Made by a program: the position numbers and the translations under genes. Shown here one piece after another: positions 1 through 10,680 of a stretch of 64,000 bases of DNA. Each line of letters opens with the position of its first letter. Position 1 is the stretch's first letter. The notes beneath the pieces were generated by a model. That model saw only the letters and a list, made by a program, of their open reading frames with translations. It ran no database searches and had not been told where the DNA came from. Source of the stretch: Symsagittifera roscoffensis (lineage: Eukaryota; Xenacoelomorpha; Acoela; Convolutidae); contig NC_087064.1 of NCBI RefSeq assembly GCF_963678635.1, forward strand, positions 30,409,740-30,473,739, read 5' to 3'.

Positions 1-324
1 CACGCAGAAAAATTTGCATCTCGAGATTCATTGGTAAAGTTTTTTTTCGGTAATCGTTGTAGGTGTAACCGGCGGAACTGAACAGATGTTCCTGAAAGTT
101 GGATGTTGGTATCGAAAAACGAGTGTCAATATACTGCGTTTTCGGATTAATTTAAGGTTTTTTGGCCTTCAGTTGCATTGTCTCTTAATATTTTGGAATT
201 TCAGACATATCGAAACTTTTGTTGGGGATTGTGGAGATTCGATAATTCGCATCTTAATTTCTGTTTCTTTTTCATCTTCGAACAATTTGTCTTTTTTTTC
301 GCTCATGGTTTTTCGTATAGCACT

Positions 325-918
325 TTAAAACTGCGGATTCTGTATAATTGGCGAGTCTGGTTGCAAGTAGTGAACAAACTCGGCATCTTCATAGTCATTC
401 AAGACAGCATTGAATAGTATTCTTGCGTCCACTAGGTTTAAAGACACTAGTGTTTTGGTGACTGACAGCAATTTCTCAGCGCTCCCCTTCAATTGTTCGG
501 CATCGTTGTTTTCTCTAGGGGAGAGCAATAAATCAACAAAACTTCGGTCGTCCGCAAAAATTTCCAGCTGAAGCTTGAGCTCAAAGTATCTGTTAACCAT
601 ATCAAAACTGCTCGTCCATCTGGTTACGTTTCGCTGAATAGGTTTCAAATTTGTCTTTTTCCGTAATTTTGCCGCAACTTTTACATTTTTCAGCTTACCC
701 ATCAGATCGTTATTCTTCTTCAGCAAATCGCTGCTGTGTTCCATATGTGCGGAGCTGACTTGGATCTGACTTTTAATGTGATTCATCAGATTTGTCCATC
801 CTGCTGCCCGCTTTTGCGTCCGTTTTCTCACACAATTGCATTTCCACAGGTTGGGATTCTCTTCCGGTTTGGGTTTGTGAAAATACCGCAATGCAACCCT
901 TTCATTTGTAGTTTCCAT
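325..918 (-). pseudogene. hAT-like transposase remnant with degenerate BED-type finger
   Basis: This is a 197-residue open frame. Residues about 24-50 look like a damaged BED zinc finger: tryptophan followed by two close cysteines, then GWTNLMNHIKSQ, with the last metal ligand missing. Residues about 68-115 carry the hAT-type pattern KLKNVKVAAKLRKKT followed by RNVTRWTSSFDMVNRYFEL, as found in the N-terminal half of many hAT-family transposases and domesticated BED proteins. Full transposases are 500-700 residues. Here the finger sits very close to the TRW block, the catalytic RNase-H acidic residues are not recognisable, and the frame stops early, so the copy looks internally deleted and truncated. 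It lies next to MITE-like elements with 8-10 bp target duplications; hAT enzymes make 8 bp duplications, so a link is possible but unproven. The family call rests on pattern recognition only. Confidence 0.5.
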
Positions 919-959
919 GCTGCGAAAAGCGAATTGGATAATGGCGATTATGTATGACG

Positions 960-1496
960 AAGTGCGGTCTAAATACTGACGTGTCTGAATACGCGGTTGT
1001 CTAAATACGGGGCCTAGGAAATTAGACGATAAGCAAATTTGACGGATGCTACAAAAACAAAATTAGACGGAAATTATTTTTTACAGATCTGGCATTTTAG
1101 ACGAAGAAGCTATGAAAAGGAAAGGGCCAACAAAATTTTTTCTTAGGAGTCAAGTTTCACAAATACAAAAAGAACATTAAATGTCAAAAGCTATCAAAAC
1201 AATTAGTTTAAATGAACAAAAAATGTCAAATCCGAATATTACAAGAGAGTTTTGAATTGAATAAATTATGCATGATTGACTTGTAAAATTTTTGGCTGCC
1301 GAAATTTAACTGTTGTCTACAAACAATTACATTTTTCTCGCGCAATTTGTCTGCAATTAATTTTTATCTCTCTCACTTTCGTCTATTTTCTCACAATTGC
1401 AGTTTTGCAAAATCGTCTATATTCCTTTTAAGTACCTCCGTCTAATTTGCTTATCGTTTAATTTTTCAACCCCCTCTAAATACTGCTATGTAACCA
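960..1496. mobile_element. MITE-like element A with 9-bp target-site duplication
   Basis: A perfect 9-bp direct repeat, TGTATGACG, flanks the element at 951-959 and 1497-1505. Inside it, an inverted repeat pairs about 1013-1045 (contains GACGATAAGCAAATTTGACG) with about 1433-1465 (contains CGTCTAATTTGCTTATCG). The outer ends carry the motif CTAAATACTG in direct orientation. It has no coding capacity. The length, inverted repeats and target duplication fit a non-autonomous DNA transposon. Confidence 0.6.
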
Positions 1497-1511
1497 TGTA
1501 TGACGCAGCTG

Positions 1512-1994
1512 GGTGCCGGACATCAAGCCGACGGGACTTCAAGCCGAATCGTAAAATTAGGGACTTCAAGCCGAATCGTAAAATTAGGGACTTCAAGCCG
1601 AACATTTTCTCATTAAGTCATGAAATAAGATTAATTTGAAAACTTTTCTGAAGATTTTCTCATTTTCAAAATCTTTAGTCGGTAATTATTAGCGTTTTCA
1701 TAAAATTTAAACCTCTAAATGATGCTTAGGAAAGTTGAAAAATAAAACACTGTTGAAGGCAAATTTCTTGTTTATAATTTATGCATTTCGAAAACCGGCG
1801 GATACTATTAAGGGATGCCAATCCTAAATGATTCCTTGTCAAAAATAACGCTTATTATTGACTAAACTAGCGTAAGATTTTGAAAAGCAACGTTTAACAG
1901 ATGAAAAAATATTGATTTAAGGTGCTTGTAAAGTTTAATTTTCGGCCTCAAGTCCCTTCGGCTTGAAGTCCCGTCGGCTTGTTGTCCTAGACCC
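1512..1994. mobile_element. MITE-like element B with 10-bp target-site duplication
   Basis: The direct repeat GACGCAGCTG lies at 1502-1511 and 1995-2004, exactly outside the element. The terminal inverted repeats are about 37 bp with four mismatches by eye and share the core AAGCCGACGGGACTTCAAGC; the outermost bases are GGT. The left end also holds a short tandem repeat built on GGGACTTCAAGCCGAA (1534-1603). The interior is A+T-rich and non-coding. A 9-10 bp target duplication is typical of Mutator-like elements, but no transposase is present. Its left target duplication overlaps the right target duplication of element A. Confidence 0.7.
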
Positions 1995-2004
1995 GACGCA
2001 GCTG

Positions 2005-2270
2005 AGCAAACTTACATTCGCTATCTTGTGAGTTGCTGATTGCGCCATATTAGCAGAGAATGCGGAGAATTGCGTCATATTAGTTGCTGTATTCTGCTGC
2101 GATTATTTGTTGAAAAGCGTTATTAATTCTTCTCCATTTCATAAACTCCAATGATTGGCAGTTAATTGCAATTAATTGATTGTTCACCAATCAATTAAGT
2201 AATTGGTGAACGCCTGTCAATCAATTAATTTTTCGGAACCCATGGCAGCGACTGCTTTAAGTATACAACG
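2005..2270. repeat. Spacer with nested inverted repeat (2170-2230)
   Basis: No gene is seen here. The 13-base arm AATTAATTGATTG at 2170-2182 pairs perfectly with CAATCAATTAATT at 2218-2230. Nested inside, GTTCACCAAT (2182-2191) pairs with ATTGGTGAAC (2202-2211). The whole can extrude as a cruciform. Confidence 0.5.
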
Positions 2271-3002
2271 GTTTAAAAGTTAACTTTTCTGCGACAAAAT
2301 GTTTAATCTGACAACATTAATTAAACAACCAGTTGCTCCTTCACAATGGAAAGTGAGACCAATCTTTCCGTTGTGAGACTCAAAAAAAATCAATGAACTC
2401 TTCGCCTCGTAAATATGTTTAAAAGTTAACTTTTATGCGACAAATGTTTAATCTGACGACAACATTAATTAAACAACCAGTTGCTCCTTCACAATGGAAA
2501 GTGTGACCAATCTTTCCGTTGTGAGACTCAAAAAAATGCAATGAACTCTTCGCCTCATAAATATGTTTAAAAGTTAATTTTTTTGCGACAAATGTTTAAT
2601 CTGACAACATTAATTAAACAACCAGTTGCTCCTTCACAATGGAAAGTGAGACCAATCTTTCCGTTGTGAGACTCAAAAAACTGCAATGAACTCTTCGCCT
2701 CGTAAATATGTTTAAAAGTTAACTTTTCTGCGACAAATGTTTAATCTGACGACAACATTAATTAAACAACCAGTTGCTCCTTCACAATGGAAAGTGTGAC
2801 CAATCTTTCCGTTGTGAGACTCAAAAAAATGCAATGAACTCTTCGCCTCATAAATATGTTTAAAAGTTAATTTTTTTGCGACAAATGTTTAATCTGACAA
2901 CATTAATTAAACAACCAGTTGCTCCTTCACAATGGAAAGTGAGACCAATCTTTCCGTTGTGAGACTCAAAAAACTGCAATGAACTCTTCGCCTCGTAAAT
3001 AT
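2271..3002. repeat. Five-copy satellite of about 146 bp with dimeric higher-order structure
   Basis: Units start at 2271, 2417, 2565, 2710 and 2858 and are 145-148 bp long. Copies 2+3 (2417-2709) and 4+5 (2710-3002) form two dimers of exactly 293 bp that are nearly identical; copy 1 is a more distant monomer. Copies 2 and 4 share CTGACGACAAC and GTGTGACC, whereas copies 3 and 5 share CTGACAAC and GTGAGACC. Each unit holds a hairpin, CACAATGGAAAG pairing with CTTTCCGTTGTG (first unit 2342-2353 with 2364-2375) and allowing one G-T pair. Some units start with the perfect palindrome AAAAGTTAACTTTT. No coding potential is seen. Confidence 0.85.
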
Positions 3003-3299
3003 GGATAAACTAAATAGTCAAAACATTTTGAAACACCTGCCATGTTTCATAAATTTGGTATCAGCATCAAGTCATTAACACTTGCAGGGTTGCCACGTCT
3101 TTAGACATAGCAAAGTTGCAGGTTTTTTCTCATCTCAATGACAGTTTAATTCCACGGTAAATCCTAATTTTTCTGAAAATCTGATTCAGTGTGTGAAAAT
3201 TTTAGTTAGCAGGCAAAATGTTGACTATATATAGATACTTGTGTTTGTTAGATACTTGTGGTTGCCGAAAGAAGAAAACAAAACAAAGTATCTTTGTTT

Positions 3300-3504
3300 T
3301 TGGGGTGCGGTCTGTATTTATACTCATCAGTAAGCAGGCAAATTTTGTATTAACCAATCAGAAGCGAGATGAGAAAGAAACTGAAGAAATAAAAATATAT
3401 CAAATTCGTCAGTTTGCCCTATCTCGATTCTGATTGGTTAATATAATATTTGTCTGCTTAATGACGAGTATAAATACGCGGTTGCCTAAATACTGCTACG
3501 TAAC
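3300..3504. mobile_element. Short foldback/MITE-like element C
   Basis: The left arm, about 3307-3370, contains ATTAACCAATCAGAA. The right arm, about 3418-3478, contains TTCTGATTGGTTAAT. They pair over roughly 60 bases, including the GTATTTATACTC / GAGTATAAATAC blocks. An 8-bp direct repeat, CTTTGTTT, flanks the element (3292-3299 and 3505-3512). The right end, TAAATACTGCTACGTAACC, resembles the right end of element A, so the two may be one family. Confidence 0.55.
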
Positions 3505-3512
3505 CTTTGTTT

Positions 3513-4119
3513 GTTTATTTTCACTGAAGCCTGAATTTGATCTCTTTATGTAATTGCTCTGCAACTCGTTTACTCGAAAACTGGAGTTTTTTTTTTACTA
3601 TTACTACTACTGTTATGCTTCGTTGTGGAATTTGTTAAGTAGTATTTCAATTTCAGTACCACCGAACTCCAACGAATACTAATTTCAGAACCACCGAGCT
3701 TCAACGCATACTACATTTCATCGTTAGCACAGTATTAGTTTCCTTTTTTCTCAACATTTGAGTTTAATGAGCATGTTACACAAAATTCTTCAATAACACA
3801 GTTTGGTTGCTAGTGGGTGAACTAAAACAAATGTAAATTAAAACGCCACATTCGAAAACTATATTTTCAGAGGAGACTCGAGGAAAACGTTCCTTTAAAA
3901 TGCAAAACCAAATCATTTGCTGGTTTCCTAGTTCCGAGCAGCGCAGTTTATTAGAACCCATCTGCTTTTTTCTAGCCTAATTCGCAAATAAAAGTGTTCA
4001 TTAAAAGTTGTACTTATTTGGTGATACTTTCTTCTGCTATGATCACGATCTGTAGCATTATAAATTGCAATAGTGTCTATTCTCTGCTGTGTTTTTAGCT
4101 TGTGTTGGTGATTTATTAC
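3513..4119. other. Spacer, nothing recognised
   Basis: A+T-rich sequence without a convincing exon, RNA gene or inverted repeat. The short open frames here have no coding-like composition. Confidence 0.4.
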
Positions 4120-4192
4120 GCTTCTGTGGCTGAGTGGTTAGTGCGTGAGACTCATAATCTCTAGGTTGCAGATAAAATCCGAGACTTCGCTG
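4120..4192 (+). tRNA. tRNA-Met(CAT)-like pseudogene or SINE head
   Basis: The D-arm/A-box region GTGGCTGAGTGGTTAGTGC is well kept. An anticodon arm follows, with GAGA and TCTC closing the loop CTCATAA, which would read CAT. The T-arm is degenerate (GCAGATAAAATCC instead of a GGTTCRANYCC core) and the acceptor ends do not pair. A working tRNA is therefore unlikely; a decayed tRNA gene or tRNA-derived SINE fits better. Confidence 0.35.
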
Positions 4193-4249
4193 ATTTTTTA
4201 CTAATTCGAGCCTTATTTCTATTTTTTTTAGATTTCACTTTGTAGAGCT

Positions 4250-4325
4250 GCTTTTTGTCGGGTTGCGAAGCGAAACTTTTGTCGGGCTGCGAAGCGAAAC
4301 TAGAGCTTGCGAAGCGAAACTTTGC
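4250..4325 (+). repeat. Short tandem repeat, GCGAAGCGAAACT core
   Basis: Three near-identical units carrying TTGCGAAGCGAAAC, the first two of 22 bases and the third shorter, lie just downstream of the tRNA-like sequence. The arrangement may be the tail of a SINE-like element. Confidence 0.5.
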
Positions 4326-5089
4326 CTGTGCAAAAATAAATACGTTGGATTATAATTTTGATGATTTTGCCAATGACGTTTCATATTTTTTTAAGTATGG
4401 AAAGTGCAGTAGTATGCTGTCGGCCATTTCAGGGCTTCGTTTATGATTTAAAAATATGAAGATCTGATACCGTTTAGTTTTGGAGATTTGACCATTTTAT
4501 TTAAAAATTATTTTTATTGTTCAAAATTTAAATCACAAGCGTTAATGGATTTTTCGTCGATTTTACTGTTGGTTTAATTTCGTTTTTTAAATATTTTATC
4601 TAAAAACAACTTTCACGTTCATTTATATTCATCTTGATACGTTCATTCATCTGTTTGAAGCGTCGGAGGTCCGTTACACTCTATCATCCCTGAAACGTAG
4701 CAGCAAAAACTTGTCAACAAAATAGGAATCATCCCATTTTATAAATTTGACTTGAAAAATTGCGTTTTGGGAAATTTGGGAAACAGCCCCTCAAATATTC
4801 CTTATAAGGTGCAAATTTGGAATATTCTTAATCATCAAGTTATTCCTTTATAGGGTTGGAAAATTTTCCTCGGTAACATCATTGGGGATAATATTCTTAC
4901 TATCTATTATCTTTTATTTATTGAAATGCAGGCTTCACTATCATGCTAGTTTTAAGCTTTTTCAACGTGTTATTTTAGCATGTTTAACCGAAGAATTTTT
5001 GCACGTTCAAGCTATATCATATATTGCAATGCTTAACAAAATTTTTCAATTTTCCAGCTTGTTTAGTGTTTATGTCGCCAAGTTTGAAA
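4326..5089. other. Spacer, nothing recognised
   Basis: A+T-rich sequence with no exon-like island and no clear repeat. Confidence 0.35.
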
Positions 5090-6185
5090 GCGTAAGTGGA
5101 ATCCTATCAGGGTTCTCCTAGTGGTTCGAATTTGGCCTCCAAATATGTGTAGCCAAAACTTTTAAGTTTACGAGATACGACGATTCATTCATGTTTTTTT
5201 TTCGCGTGAAAAATTAGGTTGGAAAAATTTAAGATTCAAAAAACTTGTAATTAAAACTTGAAAAAAATTGAAATTCTCAATTCAATAGTGTGAATTGCTG
5301 TCAGGGTATTTTCGAGCTTTGCAAATCTTGCCTCCAAATATGAATGCTCTAATATTTTCAGCATCGCAGATAAAGTTTTTTCTGATTTTTTTTTCAAAAA
5401 TTGTCAAAGAACTTGTATATAGAAACTTGGCAAAAATGAATTTCTCAACCTTGTAGGTGCTGTCAGAGAGGTCTCAGGGAAGATTCCAAATCTTGCCTCA
5501 AAATATAACTGCTGAAATTGTTTTAGTTTCCGAGATATGACGTTTATTTTTATAAATTTTCAAATGACTTAAAGTAAAAAGCGTGAAAAAAGTTGAAATT
5601 TTCAACTCATTGTGTGAAGGAGGTGCTGTTAGGCTAGTCTCAGGCGTTGCAAGTTTTACATCTGTATTGACTACTAAAAATTTTAACTTCAGAGATATGA
5701 CGTACTTTATGATTTTTTAAAAAGATTTTCTAAAATTCGAAATTGTCAACCCTGTTGTGAAGTGCTGTCGCCGTACTCTCCTCTCAGGGGTTTTCAAACA
5801 TTGCCTCCGAAGGTGACTCCTCATGCTTTTAGCTTACGAGATATGACGTTTCTGAATATTTTTCAATTTTTTTTAGAATTGAATTTAAAAAAAAAACATT
5901 CAAAATTTGAAATTTTTTATCCCTAAGTGGGATGGATTCAGGGTACTCTCATAATTTGCAGATTGTGCCTCCTAGTTTCATTGCTCGAATGTTCTTAGTT
6001 TCTGAGATATGCCGTTTTTTATGCTTCAAAAAAAATTCATCAATCTATAAAATTTCATCAAGTTTTAAAAACTCAACCCTATGGCGGGGTGCTAAAGGTA
6101 TTCTCAAGATGTTTATATGGACTGCGTATTTAACTGCTCATTGCTTTTCGTTTTCTTAGATATGACGTTTTTATTTTTTTCTTCA
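5090..6185. repeat. Degenerate tandem repeat, about 160 bp period, GAGATATGACGTTT motif
   Basis: The motif GAGATATGACGTTT or close variants recurs at about 5169, 5531, 5693, 5840, 6003 and 6160. Between occurrences there is a conserved order of a poly-T stretch, a TTGAAATT-like segment, a GTGCTGTCAGGGTA-like segment and a TTGCCTCCAAATATG-like segment. Units have diverged strongly. No protein frame runs through. Confidence 0.65.
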
Positions 6186-6378
6186 AAAATTGAATTCGAA
6201 ACAAAATTGAATTGGATTTTTTATCTAATACAATTAACTAAGAACCCATAATTCTTATAATGGATTTTGCAGCGGATTTTTTAACCTGTCTTAAAGTTCA
6301 AACAAATAACTACAATTATGGAATTTTTCTAAGTTCGTCTCGTTAACGTAACCAATCAGACGTTAAATCATCAAACTT

Positions 6379-6621
6379 TTGCCGTCCTGTATGGTTTTAA
6401 GTCCGGTGATACAATTTTTAGACATTTTAACCCAGCAAACTTATACGAAGGCCCTTAAAAATGCTGCGCATCAGCTTTGTTTTCTTCTTCACTTGACAGC
6501 TACGATTTGGTCAACTCTCCAGTTTAACAAAAGTGTAGGTTTTAATCAACGGCAACCACCCGAAGGGACTTTTCTTGTCGCTCTAAATTTGCCTAAAGCT
6601 TTCGACATGGTCTGCCATTAA
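6379..6621 (+). pseudogene. Non-LTR (LINE) reverse transcriptase fragment
   Basis: An 80-residue open frame ends in the pattern GFNQRQPPEGTFLVALNLPK followed by AFDMVCH. This matches the early reverse-transcriptase block of Jockey/R1-type non-LTR retrotransposons, in which a G-F-N-x-x-x-P-P segment is followed by the D-x-S-K-A-F-D-x-V-x-H signature. The first catalytic aspartate position reads N here and the frame stops right after the block. The remaining domains (YADD box, endonuclease) are not seen, so this is a short dead relic. Confidence 0.5.
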
Positions 6622-6998
6622 TTATAATGGATCTACTTGATGGTGCCAGTGTACTGTAAATCTTACGAGATTGCTAGCAAATTAAGGTAGTGGAAGGCAA
6701 GACAAAACGCGTTCGGAGATTAGAGTTATATGCTCTTGACTAGGCGCAATTAGTATCTGGCTTTAATCCGTACCTAATACTTAAATGAAAAGGATAGACC
6801 AGAACGTCCCCCTAACTATCCGTTTTGCACCCCTCCAACACAGCGCTGCAGCTTTTTAAATGTTCTTAAAAAGAACTTTTGAGTCGAAGAGAGCATACTG
6901 GATGCGCCCCAAGTACCGGGCTAACAACAACTCAAACGGGCACGAAAAGCGCAACTAATGAATTAAACGAATATGTAAATATGAAATGATATTTTCAG
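6622..6998. other. Intron/spacer before the 7TM exon
   Basis: No exon is recognised. It ends in a good splice acceptor, TGATATTTTCAG, at 6987-6998 that feeds the exon starting at 6999. Confidence 0.4.
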
Positions 6999-8529
6999 GA
7001 AGTCTGTGGAGATCGGAGTCGCCATCACAGATCGAGATGCAACCGAGTTCACTTTCAAACTGGAAGACCATTTGTCTCTTGCAAGTGACATTATGACGAT
7101 CACTTTGAATGCTCCTGGAGACGACAAGTTCTCAGTGGATGCTTTGTGGGGCAGCATGACTGTAATAATTCCGATGACAAGAGGTCAACAAGTACAAGAC
7201 CCTAGATGTTTCAGACTTGACCAAAACAACGTCCTGCAGGAATCGGGATGTATCGTTGAGAACTTTGAACCCTCGAGGTTCTTGGAATGTAAATGTAGCA
7301 CTCACTTCACCCGAAGTTTCATGGCAATTGACGTTGCTCCTGCCACGATGCAAACCAGGATCTCTAAACCAGGCAGGACTCAGGAAAGTATGGCATTTTT
7401 GTCTATGACAGAAAATCCAGATCTGATTCCCAAAACTGAAAGACAGGAAGCTTCTAAAACACGAGGGCCAAAAACGAGTATAGACGAAGTAAAGATTGCA
7501 GCTGCTGCGTTAGTAGCTGTTTTGCTGATGGGGTTAGCTACAGGACTATATCGAGTGTGTGTCAGTCCAGCTGATGGTAATCAAAAAAGTGAAACTGGAA
7601 TCCTGTGCCATGTTATACTCAACAACATTGCGGCTTTTGCATCATTCTTTGTCGCGATTGTTTTTCCGAGCGATGTAGATATAGGCAAAGATATTTGCTT
7701 TTCGGTCTCCATGGGATTCTTTGCGGTCCTCGGAATTTGGATTTGGGTTTTGAACCTGAAACCCAAACTTGACAAGTCAAGAGTTTCGATTGACTTCAAA
7801 TTTATGACAATCGTATACTGTACTGCGGTGTCAGTTACACTTGCATGTGTTATTCCCTCGATATTAACAGAATGGAGCTCACTCGGACAAATATGTCTGA
7901 TATACATTCTCATGATCGCCATCTCGACTCAAGTCTTCTTGTTCGGCCACTGTTTTACATGCTGTGATAAGAAGTTCTCAGATTGGACACCCTCTGAGGG
8001 GTCCAACTCAGAAATGAATCTTGGACTAGATCCGCCCGGTGGATCTTCAATCGAGATTTCGACGGCACCTCGCAAATCTAAAGATTTTGAGGAGCAACCC
8101 TCTATGTCGGTCAGTGGATCTTTAGATCCCAGAATTGAAAGCAAAGTTTCTCGGAAATCGTGTTTTCAGAAAAATGCTCCAAAGATGCTGTTGATGATCT
8201 TCATGATACTTTCAATCAGTATCGTAATAATGTTAGCATCAAACCGGGGGAAGATATACATGACTGTGTTGAACAGTTCCTGTGTTATACTGTTGTCTTT
8301 GATCGGACTCTTACACCTGATGTGTCTGAAAGCAACATGCCGCCGACATGAATCTCCGCGCATTCGGGTGTCCGGGAGAAGAAACCGAACTGAGAGTGAG
8401 AAGCCGTTTTGTAGGCCCGAGAAAAGGAAACACCACCAGTCGTCAAGTAAAAATAGCGAAAGCGAAGTGGAATGTGGTATCGAATGCGACGAACGAACTG
8501 GAACCGAGTTCGAAGCGAGTAACCTGTAA
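6999..8529 (+). CDS. Terminal exon of a GPS-motif seven-transmembrane (adhesion-GPCR-like) protein
   Basis: The exon follows acceptor TTTTCAG and enters with one base completing a codon; upstream exons were not found, so the gene is partial at the N-terminus. Numbering from position 7006: a GAIN/GPS-like end at residues about 82-102 with Cys82, the CKC pair 95/97 and STHFT at 98-102, matching the C...CxC..H-x-T autoproteolysis pattern with cleavage expected before Thr102. Seven hydrophobic helices follow at about 163-185, 198-221, 231-251, 265-285, 293-315, 391-411 and 416-440, then a basic Ser/Glu-rich tail to residue 507. Adhesion GPCRs are cell-surface receptors cleaved at GPS and activated by the tethered peptide. 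Oddities are a 60-residue linker between GPS and helix 1 and a 75-residue loop between helices 5 and 6, both longer than usual. A polycystin-1-type protein is less likely because no PLAT domain follows the first helix. Confidence 0.65.
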
Positions 8530-9030
8530 ACAACAACATCTGACAGAAACGAAAGGTTTAAACCGGTTCGAATCCGCCAGAAGTTTCCTTCTTCTTGTCT
8601 ATTTCTATTTCGTAGTTATGAACGTATTTTTCAAACCCTCAATTGCTACATGCATCAATCTAGTTCAAAAATACCCATCTGCGATGGTAAAAATTCAATG
8701 CGATTGAGGGTTTTGATATACAAGAAAACCTTATTTGGTTGCTAATCCACCCCTGAAAACAAAAGTTGGATGTAGATTAGCTTTGCATGATGTTTGTCCA
8801 GCTTTTTAATACAGGTTTGCAGGTAGAAATAATGCTTTGGCCTATTAATCAATCCTTCGCAATACTCACACTGCTGCTTAAAATGACGTCTTTGTGTTGC
8901 TTCATTTCATGATGGTTTTAGTTTAGTTCCGCATACTGATCTGCCAATATTAATCTGTTTAATATCAATAATAATATTAAACTGTTTATTTAGAATATAT
9001 ATCGCCATAAATAGAACACTTCAACTAGTA
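8530..9030. other. Downstream of the 7TM gene, likely 3' UTR and spacer
   Basis: No further exon is seen. A short open frame continues in another phase from inside the 7TM exon to 8707 but is a shadow. Confidence 0.35.
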
Positions 9031-9039
9031 GTACCTGCA

Positions 9040-9320
9040 GTGACCCTCCCCCTCCCCCCCTCATCTAGAACAAAACGAATGCCTACCCCTTTCTCTCAAA
9101 TGCAAAACACCGTATTGCAACCGTTGGCTCTTTTTTTCTCACCCCCCCCCCCCCCCCACCCTCCCCCAACCTCACATAAGTATCAATTTCATGGTGTAAC
9201 GAGTGGTTTTGCAAGGTTCAGTATGAAGACTAATAGTTTGTCATGGCCTAATTAGTCAGTATGCCAAATTTGACAATGTGAACAGAAAATTTACTCTAAA
9301 AAACTTGCAGGTGGAGGGGG
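9040..9320. repeat. C-run dispersed repeat, copy 1 (second copy near 54,150)
   Basis: After two C-runs (9050-9060 and 9141-9157) comes a block with ATCAATTTCATGGTGTAACG, CATGGCCTAATTAGTC and GACAATGTGAACAGAAAA, ending in GCAGGTGGAGGGGG. A matching block in the same order is at about 54150-54310. C-rich start and G-rich end suggest short inverted termini. Confidence 0.6.
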
Positions 9321-10560
9321 AAAGAAAAAGAGCCCTATTACGTACCAGGTTCGAGGTTCTTATTTCAGGGAAATTGTTTTAGCGGTACCAGTGTGATATT
9401 AACTCTGCAATGAAATCTATGTACGTCACAGTGCATGATCTATGACTTATGGCTGTATAAATATTCTGATGACCTATGTCACTTGAAACAAAAATGAAGC
9501 AATTAAGAAAATGATTATTGAGCTGAACTGAGTAAAATTAAGATGAAATTATTTAGTTTTTGAGAAATGTGTTTTGACAAAAAAAGGAAGATGATTATTT
9601 TTTGTCTGATTTTTTTTTGACTTTTTCACATGATAAAGTACGCCAAAAGACTGGCTTGAGAAAAGTTTTTTATAATCAGTTCAGCTTCTCACCCCAATTG
9701 ATGAAGGTGTTTTTAATCTGTATTATAGTCATTACGATGCTTCATTAATTTTTAGTTTAAACTTGGAATTTTGGATAGTCCACCAAAATTCCATATACCC
9801 AACAAAACCTAGCATGTTTTTGTGTTGCATACCTATTAATCCGAACGTATACTCGCACTTATCATAATTCAAATGATTTGAAATCTTGAATTTTTCGCGA
9901 AGAAAGTGGGAAATTCTGTACTGCTGGGAAATTCTGTACGACCGATTAATCCAGTTTCTCAAAGTGCGCAAGTGAGGCAAATGAAGAATCAATCATTAAA
10001 GATTCTGAAAATTGAAACTACCTTATAATGATATATTCTTTTCTTTATAACATTAAGTTTGCTGTAGTTTTTGGCCTCTTTAAAATCGTTGAAACTTTTA
10101 AAAATTGGTTGGCGTGTTTGAAATTAGGTTGTAATTTTCTGTTTTGGAAATCAAAAAGTATAGCAACAACAAGATAAACTTGTTCAAACTGTGAAAGTAA
10201 AATAACGTAAAAATACTTCTCTTCTGAGAAATGCTTTCATCAAACCTTTTACATTTAAATTTTTTTGAAATATTACAATTAAAAAAATAACGTTGTAATT
10301 CTTTTTGAAGTCCGATTCATGTTTTATTCCGAATTTAAAGTTAAAGATTAATCTACGTTATGGAGCTCATAGGAAATTCAAATTTCAAAAATCGAAATCT
10401 ATTTGCAGAAATGATTAAGTTTTGGTATCCTCGGGGTTTAAAAATGCATTGAATCAGATTTTCTTAAAATATTTTGGACTGTCTTAACAGGCAAGAAAAA
10501 AGTTTAAGATTTTGCAAAACAGCCGCGATATGATGTTATTTTGTAATAAAACTCCTTTGC
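9321..10560. other. Spacer, nothing recognised
   Basis: A+T-rich sequence with scattered short open frames only. No splice-bounded exon or clear repeat was found. Confidence 0.35.
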
Positions 10561-10604
10561 GGGTTTTCATTTGCTTTTCCGACAGTATTTCAGTGTCTGC
10601 TCCT

Positions 10605-10680
10605 CCCATGAAAAAGGCTAGAGCAAGACTGCTTGTATAACAGGGCCAAGCCCTCGATGTTGCGACTGCACTATTATGTC
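10605..10680 (+). repeat. Relic sharing the 3' end motif of the 44-51.7 kb element
   Basis: The segment contains CTGCTTGTAT followed by CAGGGCCAAGCCCT, where AGGGC and GCCCT can pair. The same order occurs at 51606-51634 downstream of an AATAAA. This suggests a dispersed element terminus, for example a solo LTR end. The resemblance outside about 50 bases is weak. Confidence 0.4.

Noticed and set aside
2271-3002. Regular direct repeats, considered as a CRISPR array
   Set aside because: Units are 146 bp with no short-repeat/unique-spacer pattern, and the window is clearly eukaryotic.
8160-8707. Several overlapping short open frames on both strands
   Set aside because: They are shadows of the 7TM exon in other frames; the true frame has seven helices and a clean stop.
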